From assembly GCA_023404345.1 (NCBI GenBank), contig JAEYCB010000028.1:1-21883 (forward strand): a DNA stretch of 21,883 nt. Direction: 5' to 3'. Positions 21,154-21,883 of this stretch are shown piece by piece; positions within the stretch are counted from its first letter, which is position 1; each line of letters begins with the position of its first letter. The position numbers and the translations under genes are program-made. The stretch is from Bacillota bacterium. GTDB taxonomy: Bacteria; Bacillota; Clostridia; Christensenellales; Aristaeellaceae. The notes beneath the pieces were generated by a model. The model made no database searches. It saw only the letters and a program-made list of their open reading frames with translations, and was not told where the DNA came from.

Positions 21154-21883
21154 TTAGTGGATCAGATCCTGATAGAACTCGTAGGCTTCCTTGTCGGTGA
21201 AGCCCTCGTGCACGATCTTGCGGATGGCCTGCGCCATTTCCACACTGTGCTCGCTCTGGAAGATGTTGCGGCCCATGTCCAGACCGCGCGCGCCGCCCTG
21301 AATGCTGCGATAAGCAAGCGTCAGCGCCTCATCCTCGGGCAGCTTCTTGCCGCCGGCCACCACGATGGGCACCGGGCAGGCAGCCACGATCTCCTCGAAG
21401 TTGTCGCAGTAGTAGGTCTTGACCAGCTGCACGCCCATCTCGGCCACGATGCGGGTAGCAAGCTTGAAGAAGCGGTCGGTGCGCTCCATGTCCTTGCCCA
21501 CAGCCACCACGCCCAGGGTGGGGATGCTGTAGCGGAAACCGGCGTTGATCACGCGGCTAAGATTGTCGATGCTGGAAAGCTGTCCATCGGCGCCGATGAA
21601 GGTCTGCACGGCCATGCAGTCGGCGTTCATGCGGATGGCATTTTCAATGTCGCAGGCGATCCCTCCGCCGTTGGACATATCGTCATAAAGAACCGTGGAA
21701 TCGTAGGTCACCCGGACGCATTTTGCCACAGGAGCCGCCGGGGAGATACAGGAACGGATCATTCCCCTGGTGCCCATCAGGACGTTTACATGGGGGATCA
21801 GCGGCGGGATCACCAGGTCGATCCGCTCTAAACCGGCGGTGGGACCCATGATGTAGCCGTGGTCAAAGGCCAGCATCACCGTG
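21154..21883 (-). CDS. LsrF-like class I aldolase/thiolase (partial, N-terminus off the window)
   Basis: About 242 residues of a DhnA/LsrF-type TIM-barrel enzyme are visible. The frame continues past the right edge (TVMLAFDHGY), so roughly 45-50 N-terminal residues are missing by comparison with E. coli LsrF (291 residues). Matches to LsrF run along the whole length: MLAFDHGY, GLERIDL, GVVAVGKDMERTDRFF, LATRIVAEMG, QLVKTYYCDNFEE with the expected Schiff-base Lys, CPVPIVVAGGKKLPE and GLDMGRNIFQSEHPV-like GRNIFQSEHSVEM. LsrF cleaves a phosphorylated autoinducer-2 derivative to DHAP and acetyl-CoA. Relatives act as fructose-bisphosphate or other aldolases, so the substrate is open. It heads the AEC-fucU group. 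Confidence 0.88.
   Translation of the reverse strand, partial: TVMLAFDHGYIMGPTAGLERIDLVIPPLIPHVNVLMGTRGMIRSCISPAAPVAKCVRVTYDSTVLYDDMSNGGGIACDIENAIRMNADCMAVQTFIGADGQLSSIDNLSRVINAGFRYSIPTLGVVAVGKDMERTDRFFKLATRIVAEMGVQLVKTYYCDNFEEIVAACPVPIVVAGGKKLPEDEALTLAYRSIQGGARGLDMGRNIFQSEHSVEMAQAIRKIVHEGFTDKEAYEFYQDLIH

Noticed and set aside
1..21883. CRISPR arrays, tRNA, rRNA, insertion sequences, prophage genes
   Set aside because: No regularly spaced repeats, cloverleaf-like sequences, terminal inverted repeats with transposases, or phage structural genes were seen by eye; a covariance or repeat search could not be run.

Overview
The window looks like chromosomal DNA from a GC-rich member of the Bacillota (Clostridia-type anaerobe). 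The evidence is strong AGGAGG-type ribosome binding sites, sigma-A style promoters (TTGACA/TATAAT variants with 17-base spacers), an ECF transporter S component, a DegV protein, a DUF3842 protein and a C_GCAxxG_C_C redox protein. No rRNA, tRNA, CRISPR array, transposase or phage gene was seen. The species cannot be named from this sequence.

Region 1 (1-9.75 kb). After the last codons of an unidentified + strand gene (2-73) comes a promoter followed closely by terminator-like hairpins. The whole minus strand from 9628 down to 260 is then one tightly packed ten-gene operon for a membrane-bound Mrp/Mbh-type cation/proton antiporter complex. In transcription order it encodes MrpE, MrpF, MrpG, a MbhD-like DUF4040 protein, a MbhE-MbhF(MrpB) fusion, MrpC/NuoK, three separate MrpD/NuoM/N-type antiporter subunits and a NuoL-like antiporter subunit with a long C-terminal extension. 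It has its own promoter (9711-9739) and a strong terminator (211-246), so it appears complete. It contains no hydrogenase, ferredoxin or NADH-binding subunit.

Region 2 (9.75-13.1 kb). A minus-strand GT-C type membrane glycosyltransferase and a plus-strand DegV fatty-acid-binding protein diverge from a shared promoter region. A 392-base intergenic stretch follows, with two terminators and other hairpins, and then a small XRE-type regulator.

Region 3 (13.1-15.9 kb). asd-dapA-dapB, transcribed leftward, forms the start of the diaminopimelate/lysine branch from aspartyl phosphate.

Region 4 (15.9-19.66 kb). A rightward five-gene operon diverges from asd: an ECF transporter S component, a two-domain P-loop (uridine-kinase-like) protein, DUF3842, a Mrp/NBP35-type Fe-S carrier ATPase and a C_GCAxxG_C_C protein. 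Its leader can form either a small hairpin or a helix hiding the first ribosome binding site, like a translational switch.

Region 5 (19.66-21.88 kb). A leftward group encodes an LsrF-like aldolase/thiolase (cut by the window edge), an AEC-family permease and a FucU/RbsD mutarotase. It is probably a small sugar or sugar-phosphate utilisation set. The strongest candidates for something under-described are the four-antiporter Mbh-ordered complex without a redox module, the ECF leader switch and the LsrF-AEC-FucU set.
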